From contig NZ_CABVHU010000010.1 of NCBI RefSeq assembly GCF_902497855.1, positions 226,318 to 290,317 on the forward strand: a DNA stretch of 64,000 nt. The letters are read 5' to 3'. Below are positions 62,611-64,000 of this stretch, one piece after another. Below the pieces are notes generated by a model that saw nothing but the letters and a program-made list of their open reading frames with translations, was not told where the DNA came from and searched no databases. Position 1 is the first letter of the stretch. Every line of letters begins with the position of its first letter. The translations under genes were made by a program, and so were the position numbers. This DNA is from Pseudomonas fluorescens (lineage in GTDB: Bacteria; Pseudomonadota; Gammaproteobacteria; Pseudomonadales; Pseudomonadaceae).

Positions 62611-63073
62611 GTGTGAGCTACCTTTAGGTCGTGTTCATCCGGCTATCCGGCCCGGTATGGGCGCGCAATAGCGACGAGCAAAATCAATGACTTAGGCGGC
62701 AGGGCCAGCAGTTTGATCAACTGATTGTCTTGACCACACGGGAATTCTGAACAGCGGCAATCGAGTTGCCTGCGCGGTGGCCCACGGGTGCCCTAGTCAA
62801 GCTTCGGACTCATTCGGTGTTTCCTGATCAGCGCTAAACCGGCCAGCTTATAATGCCAGCGCTGGATTAAGGTTAGACCCGAGTGCGGGAGTCAGCTAAT
62901 AGGTGGAGTATTCGGTCTTGATAGGCAGAATCTTTCAGCTGAGCCTTGGGGTGAAGCAAATGGCCTCTTCGCCGTCAAGCCGGCTCCTACAGGGTTGTGG
63001 CGTTGGGGTGAACACTGCAAACCCTGTAGGAGCCGGCTTGCCGGCGAAGGCGTCCGCACTATCGATGAGACTT
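62611..63073. other. Gene-free region between katG and the EamA gene
   Basis: These 463 bp have no supported frame. A plus-strand TATAAT near 62850 is the only promoter-like element seen. Two outward-facing REP arms (62968-63048) fill the right end. Confidence 0.5.
62968..63048. repeat. Outward-facing REP pair
   Basis: An arm ending GGCTCCTAC at 62990 is followed 35 bp later by GTAGGAGCCGGCTTGCCGGC at 63026, the reverse of the usual REPIN orientation. The first arm has a mismatch (GCCGTCAAG). Confidence 0.85.
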
Positions 63074-64000
63074 TCAGGCCGGTACTTTTGCTTCGACCTT
63101 GTTGACGGCCTTGCGATACGTCAGCAACACAATACCGGTGACAACGATCACCCCACCCATCACCTGGCCCGCACTGAGCATCTGATCCAGCACGATCCAA
63201 CCCATCAACAAGGTCGCCAGCGGCTCGATGTTCATCACCGGTGCATTGCGCGGCATGTCCAGGCGCGGCACCGAGATGAACAGCACGATGAACCCCGTGC
63301 CATAGAGCACCACCAGCGTGGCGAGCGCCAGCCAGCCGGTGGTGGTGGCCGGCAGGTTAAGGCCGCCGGGGAGGGCGTCGGCCAGGCCGGCGAGGTTGAC
63401 GCTGCTGAAGACGATAAAAATGGTCAGCAGGCTGCGCACCGAGCCGCGCACCTGGGACAGTTTGTGATCGGTGATCCACAGCGCGCAAGCGAACACGCTG
63501 GCGGCGCAGAAGGCGAGGGCGACGCCGAGCAGCCATTGCGGGCCGGCGCTGCTGTTGGCCGAGAGGCGTCCCGGCACGTCCAGCACGAACACCAGCCCGA
63601 GCAGAATCAATCCCATTAATGAGGCGGTGCGCGCGGTCGGTCGTGGCCCGCCCAGCGCCCAGGTCAGTAGTGCCAGGAGGATGGGGAAGACGTTGGCCAC
63701 CAGCAGTGCAAGTGCCACCGGCACCCGGGCGACGGCGGAGTACAGGCACAGGCTTTGCGCAGTGATCAGCAAGCCCAACAGCAGCTGCCAACGCCAGGCG
63801 CCTGCGGGCAGGCGCAGACTCTGGCGTTGCCAGAGTACCAGCGCGGCCAGCACCAGCACGGTTGCGCCCGAACGCATCAGGATCGCCAGCAACACGCCGG
63901 CACCGTCATCGAACGCCACCCGCGCGGCCACATGGTTGCCGGCGAAGGCGCAGCCCATGCATAGCAGGATGAGCACGGCGAGGTGGCGGGGGAAGGGGGG
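63074..64000 (-). CDS. EamA/DMT-family transporter, 5' end outside the window
   Basis: At least 308 residues with ten hydrophobic helices and two EamA repeats, in the drug/metabolite transporter superfamily; the substrate is unknown. The frame stays open to the window edge, reading F-P-R-H-L-A-V-L-I-L-L before the first visible GTG. The true start therefore lies just beyond 64000. The stop lies 26 bp from a REP arm. Confidence 0.88.
   Translation of the reverse strand, partial: PPFPRHLAVLILLCMGCAFAGNHVAARVAFDDGAGVLLAILMRSGATVLVLAALVLWQRQSLRLPAGAWRWQLLLGLLITAQSLCLYSAVARVPVALALLVANVFPILLALLTWALGGPRPTARTASLMGLILLGLVFVLDVPGRLSANSSAGPQWLLGVALAFCAASVFACALWITDHKLSQVRGSVRSLLTIFIVFSSVNLAGLADALPGGLNLPATTTGWLALATLVVLYGTGFIVLFISVPRLDMPRNAPVMNIEPLATLLMGWIVLDQMLSAGQVMGGVIVVTGIVLLTYRKAVNKVEAKVPA

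Noticed and set aside
3221..63048. Repeated palindromes as a CRISPR array
   Set aside because: The copies are scattered singly or in inverted pairs across 60 kb without regular spacers; they are REP/REPIN elements.

Overview
The window looks like chromosome of a Pseudomonas of the fluorescens complex. It is GC-rich and densely coded, and it carries at least eleven REP/REPIN palindromes of the GTAGGAGC...GCTCCTAC type between genes. It also holds typical Pseudomonas families: multidomain LigD with the PE-LIG-POL order, MvaT-type H-NS, DUF2790, DUF6124, SpuD-like binding protein, and a malate:quinone oxidoreductase with a signal peptide. I see no rRNA, tRNA, integrase, insertion sequence or CRISPR array.

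Layout. 1-5.8 kb: end of a methyltransferase gene, ligD, two small genes and glyA. 5.8-8.0 kb: an AT-richer stretch with a lone ABC exporter; between its 3' end and glyA lie a near-consensus sigma-54 promoter and four related 16-18 bp palindromes that look like enhancer sites for glyA. 8.0-10.6 kb: a GcsR/TyrR-like sigma-54 activator and a LysR regulator. 10.7-16.7 kb: a four-gene unit (ureohydrolase, aldehyde dehydrogenase, NCS1 permease, GMC oxidoreductase) that reads as catabolism of a guanidino compound. 16.9-20.6 kb: an AdiA-like decarboxylase coupled to a PotE-like antiporter. 20.7-25.6 kb: small exported protein, 1-Cys peroxiredoxin, large MscS-type channel, thiolase. 25.9-27.9 kb: DUF2790 protein and a phosphodiesterase-family enzyme facing two CusR/CopR-like boxes. 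28-31.5 kb: LysR, DAO-family oxidoreductase and an orphan SpuD/PotF-like binding protein. 31.5-42.9 kb: transport and stress genes (CopD-like, DUF6152, ChrA, TctCBA, a PhnCDEE-type ABC system, glyoxalase-like, SBF-like, MsrA).

43.1-43.4 kb holds no gene but contains a series of perfect hairpins ending in a strong terminator, a candidate small RNA. 43.5-51.6 kb: exported protein, MvaT-type regulator, MFS exporter, zinc alcohol dehydrogenase with a divergent AraC regulator, DUF72 protein followed by a remnant of a YjdF/DUF2238 membrane protein, chemoreceptor, SodC. 52-55.7 kb: IlvD and Mqo. 56-58.1 kb: an AT-richer orphan toxin/immunity pair, a Tde-like Ntox15 DNase with an N-terminal glycine zipper and a GAD-like immunity protein. 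58.2-64 kb: DUF6124 protein, a 27-codon membrane peptide with a very strong ribosome site, an AbrB-family membrane protein, KatG and the start-truncated end of an EamA transporter.

A polyamine/arginine theme recurs: decarboxylase, ureohydrolase, PotE, SpuD-like protein and a DAO-type oxidase. Several of these genes have AANAANAA motifs next to their start codons, which suggests Crc/Hfq catabolite control.
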